From assembly GCA_964017195.1 (NCBI GenBank), contig OZ024894.1:32142388-32206387 (forward strand): DNA of 64,000 nt, in the 5' to 3' direction. Positions 33,805 through 44,466 of the stretch are shown one piece after another. Within the stretch, counting starts at the first letter, position 1, and each line of letters opens with the position of its first letter. The stretch is from Siderastrea radians. Lineage: Eukaryota > Cnidaria > Anthozoa > Scleractinia > Rhizangiidae. The notes beneath the pieces were generated by a model, which saw only the letters and a list, made by a program, of their open reading frames with translations, had not been told where the DNA came from and searched no databases. A program made the translations under genes and the position numbers.

Positions 33805-34500
33805 ATGACCTCTAGAAGAAAACCAAATCCTCCTTCGCTAGTGACAGGGAATGCATCTAAATTTTCCGAGAAAAGGCGCATCAGCACAGCACCAGTTCTT
33901 CCCTCTCCACTAAGAAGGGTCTCAGATCCGGGATTCTATTGCACAAATAACCGACTGCACAGCGCCTCAAGGTTTCCAAAGTGTTCTCCCTCGACGGTTG
34001 CCGCCAAAAAGGTAAATACTGTTTTCTCAAGCTTTCCCTCTGCATCAAGAAGGGTTTCAGATGCAGGATTCCTTAGCACAAGGGACAACTTTCACAACTC
34101 CTCAAGGTTTCGGAAATTGTCTTCTTCGACAAGTGCCGCCAAAAAGAGAAATGGTGTAGTCTCATTAAGCAACGCTTCTGAGAAGAAATACAGGCCATGG
34201 AGAGAAAATGCCTGGGAAACAGATATTTGGTGGGGAACAGAGACATTTTATAGAGATCTGAGCACCATCCCTGGATTTTTGCCCCGACTGGGAGAAGAGA
34301 GGAACACTACAAGAGATGACCTTGAGGAAAGATCGTTCTGTGATACTTTATCAAGCTTTCCCTGCTCCTCTGCTAGTTCACAAAGTTCCATGGGCTCTCT
34401 AGACATCCCAATTGATCGAGAGGAGTATTTCATTTCAAAACAGAACACTGTCTTAACCTGGGTAAACAGTATTGGAAATACAAGTTACTTTAAATTGTAA
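33805..34500 (+). CDS. C1: family C protein with internal repeat (231 aa)
   Basis: Not recognised. Intact frame; start context aaccATGa is conserved in all five genes. In order: a basic N-terminus (TSRRKP); KRRISTAP (23-30); repeat 1 (about 33-75) with LRRVSDPGFY; repeat 2 (about 78-119) with SRRVSDAGFL, both ending in A-A-K-K; an aromatic stretch WETDIWWGTETFYRDL (137-152) leading to PGFLPRLGEE; an acidic DDLEE run; RSFCDTLSSFPCSS (176-189); DIPIDREE (200-207); and TVLTWVNSIGNTSYFKL at the C-terminus, with Trp 32 positions after the second Cys. There is no signal peptide or membrane helix. The three R-R-x-S sites suggest regulation by a basophilic kinase. It shares its C-terminal signature with family B. 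Function is unknown. Confidence 0.8.
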   Translation: MTSRRKPNPPSLVTGNASKFSEKRRISTAPVLPSPLRRVSDPGFYCTNNRLHSASRFPKCSPSTVAAKKVNTVFSSFPSASRRVSDAGFLSTRDNFHNSSRFRKLSSSTSAAKKRNGVVSLSNASEKKYRPWRENAWETDIWWGTETFYRDLSTIPGFLPRLGEERNTTRDDLEERSFCDTLSSFPCSSASSQSSMGSLDIPIDREEYFISKQNTVLTWVNSIGNTSYFKL

Positions 34501-35816
34501 AAATATGGCAGTTTTTCTGTCAAAGGGTAATTAATATTGAGTTTTATGGTGACTTTTGCTTGAGATTTGTATTGTTACGTAACGATCCTTAAAATAACAT
34601 AGTAGAAAAACAAAGTAACATAGTTAACATAGTGGGTCAAAATTAAATTTGGGGGAAATTTAGAGGTTACACAACTGTAACAACTAAGACTAATAACTAA
34701 GCCATGTTCCCTTTTTTATTTGATCAAATTCAAAATTCTATAAAACTGTGCTGGTAAAAACATCTGCTAAGGGTTAAAGTTGTACCCGCAATTTCACAAT
34801 AAAAAATCATTTCTTCTGATGCTTGCAGTAAATTTTGGACTTCGCTTATTACAAAGTAGCAATAAACGTTGTAACTTATTGTCCCACGCCTCTTGTGGAA
34901 ATCAGCATTGACGTGGCCAGCGTGTTTAACTGAATCAATAAAGTTTTTCCTTATTTCAACCAATCTACTTCCTACCTACCCACCTAACTACGTAGCTCTG
35001 TACCCACCTATTTATCTACCTATTTTTCTATTCAAATTATCGGTTGAATTCTTTTAGTCCTTTGAAAAAATAAAATAAAAATTGTTGAGGGAACGCCTAC
35101 ATAGAATATGAAAAGAAGTGCAGGGGAATCAAGTGCTTGTGCTGCAGTTTGAGCGAGTCACGCGCGCACGCACGTGAGCTCATATCGTCAACAGCACAGA
35201 ATAAAGACCCTTTATGTATCGTTGAGCACTTAAACAAGCAACTAAAACATTTATTAAGAGATGCTCCACATCATAAGACTATGCACAAAATTTTAATTAC
35301 AACAAAATTAATTTAAAATCAATCTGTATTCAAGCTAAGTTTTCCAAACTTGTCAAACCCTTGCTGAAACAGCATTATATTTTAAGGGTTCACTACCTTT
35401 ATCAGAAGCGTCAACTTCGCCTAATTAAGAAACGTTTTAGAGTGCAAACAGTATTTTCGTCAGTGAAATACAACTTACAAATTTGTAAAATGTTGTACAA
35501 TAAAGCTGTTTGTACAGTTTAGTCGAAAAATTTTTGAAGGATAAACAGCCCCTTATTTGACTAGATGACTAGATGATGAAACGTTTAGAAGTTGTGCAAA
35601 CATTAGATACAACAAGATGACCAAATGCACACTTTTAAACAATGAAACAGAATTTTTTTTTTTAGTGGAAAAGGTGTCGTAAGAATAGAAGAAAAAATTT
35701 TCCCTTAGCTAACAAGGTTTCCGCTTATGCTATGTTCAACCAACTGTGCACAATTTCCGTTCTAAACTCTTGATTGACTGTTTGGTCTTATTGGCTATTG
35801 TCACTGAACAAGAATA
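34501..35816. other. C1 3' flank and unit spacer
   Basis: Repeated after every C gene. It includes AATAAA at about 34,936 (possible polyadenylation signal), a CTAC-rich tract (34,965-35,035), the conserved block at 35,085-35,225 and leader-like sequence from about 35,575. No gene is seen. Confidence 0.5.
35085..35225. promoter_or_regulatory. Conserved GC-rich block with CACGTG in each C unit
   Basis: Sequence gaacgcctacatagaatatg, then gagtcacgcgcgcacgcacg, then tgagctcat. It is nearly unchanged at about 38,900, 42,785, 45,750 and 51,265, even in the diverged fifth unit. Conservation in the most diverged unit suggests a function such as an enhancer or promoter, but hitchhiking with recent duplication is an alternative for units 1-4. 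Confidence 0.3.
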
Positions 35817-36041
35817 AATACGAACTCTCAATTGACCAGCTCCCAGTTGGCTTGATAGCTCAGTTGGTTAGAGTGCTGCACCGGTATTGCAGAGGTCATG
35901 GGTTCGATTCCCGTTCAAGCCTGAATTTTTTCAGGTTTCTTCTTTTCAACTGCTTAGGTTGAAACACCTTCACTTCGATGATCTTCACATAATTCTATCT
36001 TTATCCCCAGTTCAAATATATGAATTTCATATATTAATGTT
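35817..36041 (+). mobile_element. tRNA-derived SINE-like insertion, copy 1
   Basis: A 225-bp insertion flanked by caagaata at 35,809-35,816 and 36,042-36,049. Empty versions of the site occur before C1 (about 33,645) and between C3 and C4 (about 43,498). It holds a tRNA-like head at 35,849-35,921 and a body ending in atatgaatttcatatatt. It is shared at the identical position with the copy at 39,618, so it was duplicated along with the unit. Confidence 0.75.
35849..35921 (+). tRNA. tRNA-like sequence, nominal anticodon GGT (Thr), inside SINE
   Basis: 73 bases. The acceptor arm ggcttga/tcaagcc, the D arm, the anticodon stem ctgca/tgcag and the T arm (atggg-ttcgatt-cccgt) can be drawn. The anticodon loop is ccggtat, so position 33 is C instead of the near-universal U, and the D stem has one weak pair (gctc/gagt). 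No CCA and no clean terminator follow. It is most likely the head of a SINE, not a working tRNA. Confidence 0.35.
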
Positions 36042-36208
36042 CAAGAATAGTATAGTTTGTTATGTTGTTAAAACTTGAAATCCACGCGAACTCGTTCTTA
36101 CTTGTAGCTGAGATTTTGGCGGGTAGATCGAGGAGAATAAGTAATACACAGAGTAATAGAAAGAGACAAAACCTTCACTATAAGCATTCAAAGCAAGACT
36201 TTTGAACC

Positions 36209-36241
36209 ATGACCTCCAGAAGAAAACCACTGAACTGTTGA
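36209..36241 (+). pseudogene. Start-only stub of a family C gene
   Basis: Full C-type leader followed by MTSRRKPLNC and a stop. The first seven codons equal the family C start, after which the sequence switches to leader material (gagagttaattacctagtgc). The same junction is found at 40,010 and 43,666, so it arose once before the units multiplied. Confidence 0.7.
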
Positions 36242-37692
36242 GAGTTAATTACCTAGTGCACTATGCTCCTGGTTCACGTTTTGTGTGCACGTGCATTCTC
36301 AGTGGCTGAACAAGATAAGTAAGGGTTAGACAATGAACACGAGTGTATTATGGGAAACTTACAACGTCAGGGAGATTTGAAAAGTTTTGATATATCAAGT
36401 TGACCTAATGCAAACTCAAAAAATAAAAGAAAGTTTTTTAGTAGAAAAGATGACGCAAATTGCAAGATATTTTTCTCTGGACTAGCGAAGTCTTGTCATG
36501 TGCTACGGTTCAACCATCTCCCCACAATTCACCCACCAAAATCTTTCACTGGCTTTTTTTTTTCCTTGTTGGCTATGGTAGCTAAACGTGGGCGCTATAT
36601 TGTTTATATAAAGTCAACACTTGCAATTTTACGAGAAAGTGTTCTCACTCGTAACTGACATCTGGGTGAGTGTATTGAATGGACGGACAAATTTATTCCT
36701 CAAAAGAAAAAAATTAACAAAAGACAAAACTGCCACTGTAAGCGTTTAAACCACAACTTCTAACCTATGACCTCGTGTGGAAAGGTATGCATCGGTGCAC
36801 GTTTTCTCTGCAGGTGTATGTTTTACGGCTGGCTGAACAAGGTAAGCGTTAAAATGTTCGGGGGTTGTGCAAACTTTGGGTATAACAAGATGACCAAATG
36901 CAAACTTGCAAACAACGGAAGAGAAAGTTTTATTGGTAAAAGAAAAAGGTTGCCGCAAAATTGCTTAAGAGAAAAATAGGTAACTTTTCTAGATTAACAT
37001 GTCATGTTCAACCAACTGTGCATAACCTCCGTTCTAACATAGAAATTTATGACATATTGTTAGCTTATTACTTGAAATTCACGCAAACTTGATTTAACTT
37101 GTAGTTGAAGCTGTGTCTGGTACATTTAAGAGGACTGCCAGGGAAATTTTCTCCAAAAAACAAATAATAAAAATAAAAACAAATCAACAAAAAGAAACAA
37201 AACTTTCATAGGATGCTTTTAAACAAAGACTTCTAACCCATGAACTTCCCTTTGTACGTATCCTATTGGTGGCTAGCTGCAAAAGCGTAACTGATGAAAC
37301 GTTTAGAAGTTGTGCGAACTTTAGATACAACAAGATGACCAAATGCACACTTTTAAACAATGAAAGAGAAAATTTTTAGTGAAAAGGTGTCGCAAAATTA
37401 CAAGAAGTCATTTTCTCTTAGTTAACAAGGTTTCCGCTCATGCTATGTTCAACCAACTGTGCACAATTTGCTTTCTAAACTCTTGATTGATTGTTTTGTC
37501 TTATTGGCTGTTATCGCTGAACAAGAGTAGTATTGTTTCTTATGTTGTTAAAACTTGAAATCCACTCGAACTCGTTCTCACTTATAGCTGATCGAGATTT
37601 GGGCGGGTGCATCGAAGAGAACAAGTAATACACAGAGTAATAGAAAGAGACAAAACCTTCACTACAATCGTTCAAAGCAAGACTTTTGAACC
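36242..37692 (+). repeat. Leader sub-repeats before C2
   Basis: Successive copies of a 450-560 bp leader end at start-like phrases at 36,209, 36,767, about 37,242 (ctaacccatgaac) and the true start 37,693. Each contains ttcaaccaactgtgcacaat or a variant, tattggctgtt, acttgaaatccacgcgaact, a tgtagctga phrase and a run of a-rich codon-free sequence. The 70-codon frame at 36,767 (MTSCGKVCIGARF) belongs to one sub-repeat and is not regarded as a gene. Confidence 0.65.
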
Positions 37693-38388
37693 ATGACGTC
37701 CAGAAGAAAACCAAATCCTCCTTCGCTAGTGACAGGGAATGCATCTAAATTTTCCGAGAAAAGGCGCATCAGCACAGCACCAGTTCTTCCCTCTCCACTA
37801 AGAAGGGTCTCAGATCCGGGATTCTATTGCACAAGTAACCGACTGCACAGCGCCTCAAGGTTTCCAAAGTGGTCTCCCTCGACGGTTACCGCCAAGAAGG
37901 TAAATAGTGATTTCTCAAGCTTTCCCTCTGCATCAAGAAGGGTTTCAGATGCAGGATTCCTTAGCACAAGGGACAACTTTCACAACTCCTCAAGGTTTCG
38001 GAAATTGTCTTCTTCGACAAGTGCCGTCAAAAAGAGAAATGGTGTAGTGTCATTAAGCAATGCTTCTGAGAAGAAATACAGGCCATGGAGAGAAACTGCC
38101 TGGGAAACAGATATTTGGTGGGGAACAGAGACATTTTATAGAGATCTGAGCACCATCCCTGGATTTTTGCCCCGGCTGGGAGAAGAGGGGAACACTACAA
38201 GAGATGACGTTGAGGAAAGATCGTTCTGTGATACTTTATCAAGCTTTCCCTGCTCCTCTGCAAGTTCACAAAGTTCCATGGACTCTCTAGACATCCCAAT
38301 TGATCGAGAGGAGTATTTCATTTCAAAACACAACACTGTCTTAACCTGGGTAAACAGTATTGGAAATACAAGTTACTTTAAATTGTAA
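37693..38388 (+). CDS. C2: family C protein (231 aa)
   Basis: Intact and almost identical to C1, with the same order: TSRRKP, KRRISTAP, two R-R-V-S-D repeats, the WETDIWWGTETFYRDL aromatic block, RSFCDTLSSFPCSS, DIPIDREEYFIS and LTWVNSIGNTSYFKL. Differences from C1 are scattered single replacements (for example TSNR for TNNR, KWSPST for KCSPST, NSDF for NTVF, GEEG for GEER). Compared by eye with C3 there are about 15 amino-acid changes and about 9 silent ones, which points to weak constraint. Flanking DNA is equally similar, so the duplication is recent or gene conversion is active. The start-codon context and GC box-like element match C1. Confidence 0.8.
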   Translation: MTSRRKPNPPSLVTGNASKFSEKRRISTAPVLPSPLRRVSDPGFYCTSNRLHSASRFPKWSPSTVTAKKVNSDFSSFPSASRRVSDAGFLSTRDNFHNSSRFRKLSSSTSAVKKRNGVVSLSNASEKKYRPWRETAWETDIWWGTETFYRDLSTIPGFLPRLGEEGNTTRDDVEERSFCDTLSSFPCSSASSQSSMDSLDIPIDREEYFISKHNTVLTWVNSIGNTSYFKL

Positions 38389-39617
38389 AAATATGACAGT
38401 TTTTCTGTCAAAGGGTAATTAATATTGAGTTTTATGGTGACTTTTGCTTGAGATTTGTATTGTTACGTAACGATCCTTAAAATAACATAGTAGAAAGACA
38501 AAGTAACATAGTTAACATAGTTGGTCATAGTTAAATTTGTTAAATCTATAAAACTGTGCTGCTAAAAACATCTGCTAGGGGTTAAAGTTGTACCCACAAT
38601 TTCACAATAAAAAATCATTTCTTCTGATGCTTGCAGCAAATTTTGGACTTCGCTTATTACAAAGTAGCAATAAACGTTGTAACTTTATTGTCCCACGCCT
38701 CTTGTGGAAATCAGCATTGACGTGGCCAGCGTGTTTAACTGAATCAATAAAGTTTTACCTTATTTCAACCAATCTACATCCTACCTACCCGCCTAACTAC
38801 GTACCTCTGTACCCACTTATTTATCTACCTACTTTCCCATCCAAATTATCGGTTGAATTCTTTTAGTCCTTTGAAAAAATAAAAAAAACATTGTTGAGGG
38901 AACGCCTACATAGAATATGAAAAGAAGTGCAGGGGAATCAAGTGCTTGTGCTGCAGTTTGAGCGAGTCACGCGCGCGCGCACGTGAGCTCATGTTGTCAA
39001 CAGCACAGAATAAAGACCCTTTATGTATCGTTGAGCACCTAAACAAGCAATTATAACATTTATTAAGAGATGCTCCACATCATAAGACTATGCACAAAAT
39101 TTTAATTACAACAAAATTAATTTAAAATCAATCTGTATTCAAGCTAAGTTTTCCAAACTTGTCAAACCCTTGCTGAAACAGCATTATATCTTAAGGGTTC
39201 AATACCTTTATCAGAAGCGTCAACTTCGCCTAATTAAGAAACGTTTTAGAGTGCAAACAGTATTTTCGTCAGTGAAATACAACTTACAAATTTGTAAAAT
39301 ATTGTACAATTAAGCTGTTTGTACAGTTTAGTCGAAAAAGTTTTGAAGGATGAACAGTCCCTTATTTGACTAGATGACTAGATGATGAAACGTTTAGAAG
39401 TTGTGCGAACATTAGATACAACAAGATGACCAAATGCACACTTTTAAACAATGAAACAAAATTTTTTAGTGGTAAAGGTGTCGTAAAAATAGAAGAAAAA
39501 ATTTTCTCTTAGCTAGCAAGGTTTCCGCTTATGCTATGTTCAACCAACTGTGCACAATTTGCGTTCTAAACTGATTGACTGTTTGATCTTATTGGCTATT
39601 GTCACTGAACAAGAATA
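38389..39617. other. C2 3' flank and unit spacer
   Basis: Same layout as after C1, with a deletion of about 90 bp near 38,540 relative to the other units. It has the CTAC-rich tract at 38,775-38,830 and the conserved CACGTG block at about 38,900. No gene is seen. Confidence 0.5.
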
Positions 39618-39842
39618 AATACGAACTCTCAATTGACCAGCTCCCAGTTGGCTTGATAGCTCAGTTGGTTAGAGCGCTGCACCGGTATTGCAGAGGTCAT
39701 GGGTTCGATTCCCGTTCAAGCCTGAATTTTTTCAGGTTTCTTCTTTTCAACCGCTTAGGTTGAAACACCTTCACTGCGATGATCTTCAGATAATTCTATC
39801 TTTATCCGCAATTCAAATGTATGAATTTCATATATTAATGTT
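39618..39842 (+). mobile_element. tRNA-derived SINE-like insertion, copy 2
   Basis: Same 225-bp element and same flanking caagaata (39,610-39,617 and 39,843-39,850) as at 35,817. The tRNA-like head is at 39,650-39,722. Only a few bases differ between the copies. Confidence 0.75.
39650..39722 (+). tRNA. tRNA-like sequence, nominal anticodon GGT (Thr), inside SINE
   Basis: As at 35,849, but with a fully paired D stem (gctc/gagc). The anticodon loop is again ccggtat, lacking U33. Probably a SINE head. Confidence 0.35.
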
Positions 39843-40009
39843 CAAGAATAGTATAGTTTGTTATGTTGTTAAAACTTGAAATCCACGCGAACTCGTTCTT
39901 ACTTGTAGCTGAGATTTTGGCGGGTAGATCGAGGAGAATAAGTAATACACAGAGTAATAGAAAGAGACAAAACCTTCACTATAAGCATTCAAAGCAAGAC
40001 TTTTAAACC

Positions 40010-40042
40010 ATGACCTCCAGAAGAAAACCACTGAACTGTTGA
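40010..40042 (+). pseudogene. Start-only stub of a family C gene
   Basis: MTSRRKPLNC then stop, with the same junction as at 36,209. The leader in front reads acttttaaaccatgacctcc. Confidence 0.7.
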
Positions 40043-41493
40043 AAGTTAATTACCTAGTGCACTATGCTCCTGGTTCACGTTTTGTGTGCACGTGCATTCT
40101 CAGTGGCTGAACAAGATAAGTAAGGGTTAGACAATGAACACGAGTGTATTATGGGAAACTTACAACGACTGGGAGATTTGAAAAGTTTTGATATATCAAG
40201 TTGACCTAATGCAAACTCAAAAAATAAAAGAAAGTTTTGTAGTAGAAAAGATGACGCAAATTGCAAGATATTTTTCTCTGGACTAGCGAAGTCTTGTCAT
40301 GTGCTACGGTTCAACCATCTCCCCACAATTCACCCACCAAAATCTTTCACTGGCTTTTTTTTTTCCTTGTTGGCTATGGTAGCTAAACGTGGGCGCTATA
40401 TTGTTTATATAAAGTCAACACTTGCAATTTTACGAGAAAGTGTTCTCACTCGTAACTGACATCTGGGTGAGTGTATTGAATGGACGGACAAATTTATTCC
40501 TCAAAAGAAAAAAATTAACAAAAGACAAAACTGCCACTGTAAGCGTTTAAACCACAACTTCTAACCTATGACCTCGTGTGGAAAGGTATGCATCGGTGCA
40601 CGTTTTCTCTGCAGGTGTATGTTTTACGGCTGGCTGAACAAGGTAAGCGTTAAAATGTTCGGGGGTTGTGCAAACTTTGGGTATAACAAGATGACCAAAT
40701 GCAAACTTGCAAACAACGGAAGAGAAAGTTTTATTGGTAAAAGAAAAAGGTTGCCGCAAAATTGCTTAAGAGAAAAATAGGAAACTTTTCTAGACTAACA
40801 TGTCATGTTCAACCAACTGCGCATAACCTCCGTTCTAAAATAGAAATTTATGACATATTGTTCGCTTATTACTTGAAATTCACGCAAACTTGATTTAACT
40901 TGTAGTTGAAGCTGTGTCTGGTACATTTAAGAGGACTGCCAGGGAAATTTTCTCCAAAAAACAAATAATAAAAATAAAAATAAATCAACAAAAAGAAACA
41001 AAACTTTCATAGGATGCTTTTAAACAAAGACTTCTAACCCATGAACTTCCCTTTGTACGTATCCTATTTGTGGCTAGCTGCAAAAGCGTAACTGATGAAA
41101 CGTTTAGAAGTTGTGCTAACTTTAGATACAACAAGATGACCAAACGCACACTTTTAAACAATGAAAGAGAAAATTTTTAGTGAAAAGGTGTCGCAAAATT
41201 ACAAGAAGTCATTTTCTCTTTGTTAACAAGGTTTCCGCTCATGCTATGTTCAACCAACTGTGCACAATTTGCTTTCTAAACTCTTGATTGATTGTTTTGT
41301 CTTATTGGCTGTTATCGCTGAACAAGAGTAGTATTGTTTCTTATGTTGTTAAAACTTGAAATCCACGCGAACTCCTTCTCACTTATAGCTGATCGAGATT
41401 TGGGGGGGTGCATCGAAGAGAACAAGTAATACACAGAGTAATAGAAAGAGACAAAACCTTCACTACAACCGTTCAAAGCAAGACTTTTGAACC
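40043..41493 (+). repeat. Leader sub-repeats before C3
   Basis: Nearly identical to 36,242-37,692. Start-like phrases occur at 40,568 and about 41,040 before the true start at 41,494. Confidence 0.65.
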
Positions 41494-42189
41494 ATGACCT
41501 CTAGAAGAAAACCAAATCCTCCTTCCCTAGTGACAGGGAATGCATCTAAATTTTCCGAGAAAAGGCGCATCAGCACAGCACCAGTTCTTCCCTCTCCAGT
41601 AAGAAGGGTCTCAGATTCGGGATTCTATTACACAAGTAACCGACTGCACAGCGCCACAAGGTTTCCAAAGTGGTCTCCCTCGACGGTTACCGCCAAAAAG
41701 GTAAATAGTGATTTCTCAAGCTTTCCCTCTGCATCAAGAAGGGTTTCAGATGCAGGATTTTACAGCACAAGGGACAACTTTCACAACTCCTCAAGGTTTC
41801 GAAAATTGTCTTCTTCGACAAGTGTCGCCAAAAAGAGAAATGGTGTAGTCTCATTAAGCAATGCTTCTGAGAAAAAATACAGGCCATGGAGAGAAAATGC
41901 CTGGGAAACAGATATTTGGTGGGGAACAGAGACATTTTATAGAGATCTGAGCACCGTCCCTGGATTTTTGCCCCCGCTGGGAGAAGAGGGGAACACTACA
42001 AGAGATGACGTTGAGGAAAGATCGTTCTGTGATACTTTATCAAGCTTTCCCTGCTCCTCTGCAAGTTCACAAAGTTCCATGGACTCTCTAGACATCCCAA
42101 TTGATCGAGAGGAGTGTTTAATTTCGAAATACAACACTGTCTTAACCTGGGTAAACAGGATTGGAAATACAAGTTACTTTAAATTGTAA
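41494..42189 (+). CDS. C3: family C protein (231 aa)
   Basis: Intact, with the same architecture as C1. Distinctive changes are PSPVRRVSDSGFYYT in repeat 1 and DAGFYST in repeat 2 (so repeat 2 here resembles repeat 1 and C5), GFLPPLGEE in place of PRLGEE, REECLISKYN near the end and WVNRIG. Repeat 1 and repeat 2 sharing F-Y may reflect conversion between the repeats. The signature RSFCDTLSSFPCSS and W219 are unchanged. The GC box-like element 90 bp upstream is mutated to a G run. Soluble, basic and Ser-rich; function unknown. Confidence 0.8.
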   Translation: MTSRRKPNPPSLVTGNASKFSEKRRISTAPVLPSPVRRVSDSGFYYTSNRLHSATRFPKWSPSTVTAKKVNSDFSSFPSASRRVSDAGFYSTRDNFHNSSRFRKLSSSTSVAKKRNGVVSLSNASEKKYRPWRENAWETDIWWGTETFYRDLSTVPGFLPPLGEEGNTTRDDVEERSFCDTLSSFPCSSASSQSSMDSLDIPIDREECLISKYNTVLTWVNRIGNTSYFKL

Positions 42190-44466
42190 AAATATGGCAG
42201 TTTTTCTGTCAAAGGGTAATTAATATTGAGTTTTATGGTGAGTTTTGCTTGAGATTTGTATTGTTACGTAACGATCCTTAAAATAATATAGTAGATAAAC
42301 AAAGTAACATAGTTAACATTAGTTGGTCATAGTTAAATTTGAGGGAAATCTAGAGGTTACACAACTGTAACAACTAAGACTAATAACTAAGCCATGTTTC
42401 CTTTTCTTATTTGATCAAATTCCGAATTCTATAAAACTGTGCTGGTAAAAACATCTGCTAAGGGTTAAAGTTGTACCCGCAATTTCACAATAATAAATCA
42501 TTTCTTCTGATGCTTGCAGCAAATTTTGGACTTCGCTTATTACAAAGTAGCAATAAACGTTGTAAATTTATTGTCCCATGCCTCTTGTGGAAATCAGCAT
42601 TGACGTGGCCAGCGAGTTTAACTGAATCAGTAAAGTTTTACCTTATTTCAACCAACCTACCTCCTGCCAACCCGTCTAACTACGTACCTCTGTACCCTCC
42701 TATTTATCTACCTATTTTCCTATCCAAATTATCGGTTGAATTCTTTTAGTACCTTTGAAAAAATAAAAAATAAAATTGTTGAGGGAACGCCTACATAGAA
42801 TATGAAAAGAAGTGCAGGGGAATCAAGTGCTTGTGCTGCAGTTTGAGCGAGTCACGGGCGCACGCACGTGAGCTCATATCGTCAACAGCACAGAATAAAG
42901 ACCCTTTATGTATCGTTGAGCACCTAAACAAGCAATTATAACATTTATTAAGAGATGCTCCACATCATAAGATTATGCACAAACTTTTCTTTACAACAAA
43001 TTAATTTAAAATCAATCTGTATTCAAGCTAAGTTTTCCAAACTTGTCAAACCCTTGCTGAAACAGCATTATATTTTAAGGGTTAACTACCTTTATCAGAA
43101 GCGTCAACTTCGCCTAATTAAGAAACCTTTTAGAGTGCAAACAGTATTTTCGTCAGTGAAATACAAATTACAAATTTGTAAAATATTGTACAATTAAGCT
43201 GTTTGTACAGTTTAGTAGAAACATTTTTGAAGGGTGAAAAGCCCCTTATTTGACTAGATGACTAAATGATGAAACGTTTAGAAGTTGTGCGAACATTAGA
43301 TACAACAAGATGACCAAATGCACACTTTTAAACAATGAAAGAAAAAAATTTTTAGTGGAAAAGGTGTCGCAAAAATACAAGAAAACATTATCTCTTAGCT
43401 AACAAGGTTTCCGCTTATGCTATATTCAACCAACTGTGCACAATTTGCGTTCTAAACTCTTGATTGACTGTTGTGTCTTATTGGCTATTGTCACTGAACA
43501 AGAATAGCATTGTTTGTTATGTTGTTAAAACTTGAAATCCACGCGAACTCGTTCTTACTTGTAGCTGAGATTTTGGCGGGTAGATCCAGGAGGACAAGTA
43601 ATACACAGAGCAATAGAAAGAGACAAAACCTTCACAACAAGCATTCAAAGCAAGACTTTTGAACCATGACCTCTAGAAGAGAACCACTGAACTGTTGAAA
43701 GTTAATTACCTAGTGCACTATGCTCCTGGTTCACGTTTTGTGTGCACGTGCATTCTCAGTGGCTGAACAAGATAAGTAAGGGGATACTCACAACGTCTGG
43801 GAGTTTTGAAAAGTTTTGATATATCAAGTTGACCTAATGTAAATCCAAAAAATAAAAGAAAGTTTTGTAGTAGAAAGATGACGCAAATTGCAAGATATTT
43901 TTCTCTGGACTAGCGAAGTCTTGTCATGTGCTACGGTTCAACCATCTGCCCACAATTTACTTATCAAAATCTTTCACTGGCTTCTTTTTTATCTTGTGGG
44001 CTATTGTGGCTGAACGTGGGCACTATTGTTTATATAAAGTCAACACTTGCAATTTTACACCAAAGTCTTCTCACTCGTAGCTGACATCTGGGTGAGTGTA
44101 TTGAACGGACGGGTAAATTTATTCCTCAAAAGAAAAAAATTCAACAAAAGACAAAAACGCCACTGTAACGTTTAAACCAAAACTTCTAACCTATGACCTC
44201 GTGTGGAAAGGTATGCATCGGTGCGCATTTTCTCTCCAGGTGTATGTTTTATGGCTGGCTGAACAAGGTAAGTTTGTCTTATTGGCTATTGTCACTGAAC
44301 AAGAATAGTAATGTTTGTTATGTTGTTAAAACTTGAAATCCACGCGAACTCATTCTTACTTGTAGCTGAGATTTTGGCGGGTGCATCGAAGAGAACAAGT
44401 AATACACAGAGTAATAGAAAGAGACAAATCCTTCACTACAACCGTTCAAAGCAAGACTTTTGAACC
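42190..44466. other. C3 3' flank, unit spacer and leader of C4
   Basis: Layout as in the other units but with fewer leader sub-repeats and no SINE (empty site at about 43,498). The CTAC-rich tract is at about 42,655-42,720 and the conserved block at about 42,785. An 80-codon frame at 42,955 is in spacer shared by all units, where it is not kept open, so it is rejected as a gene. Confidence 0.5.
43666..43698 (+). pseudogene. Start-only stub of a family C gene
   Basis: MTSRREPLNC then stop. Same junction as at 36,209 and 40,010, with one replacement (K to E). Confidence 0.7.

Noticed and set aside
36767..36979. 70-codon frame MTSCGK... repeated at 40,568 as a second gene family
   Set aside because: Lies in a leader sub-repeat; the versions at 33,531 and 44,193 diverge in frame and length, with no conserved product.
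42955..43197. 80-codon frame in the C3-C4 spacer
   Set aside because: The homologous spacer after the other C genes does not keep the frame open.
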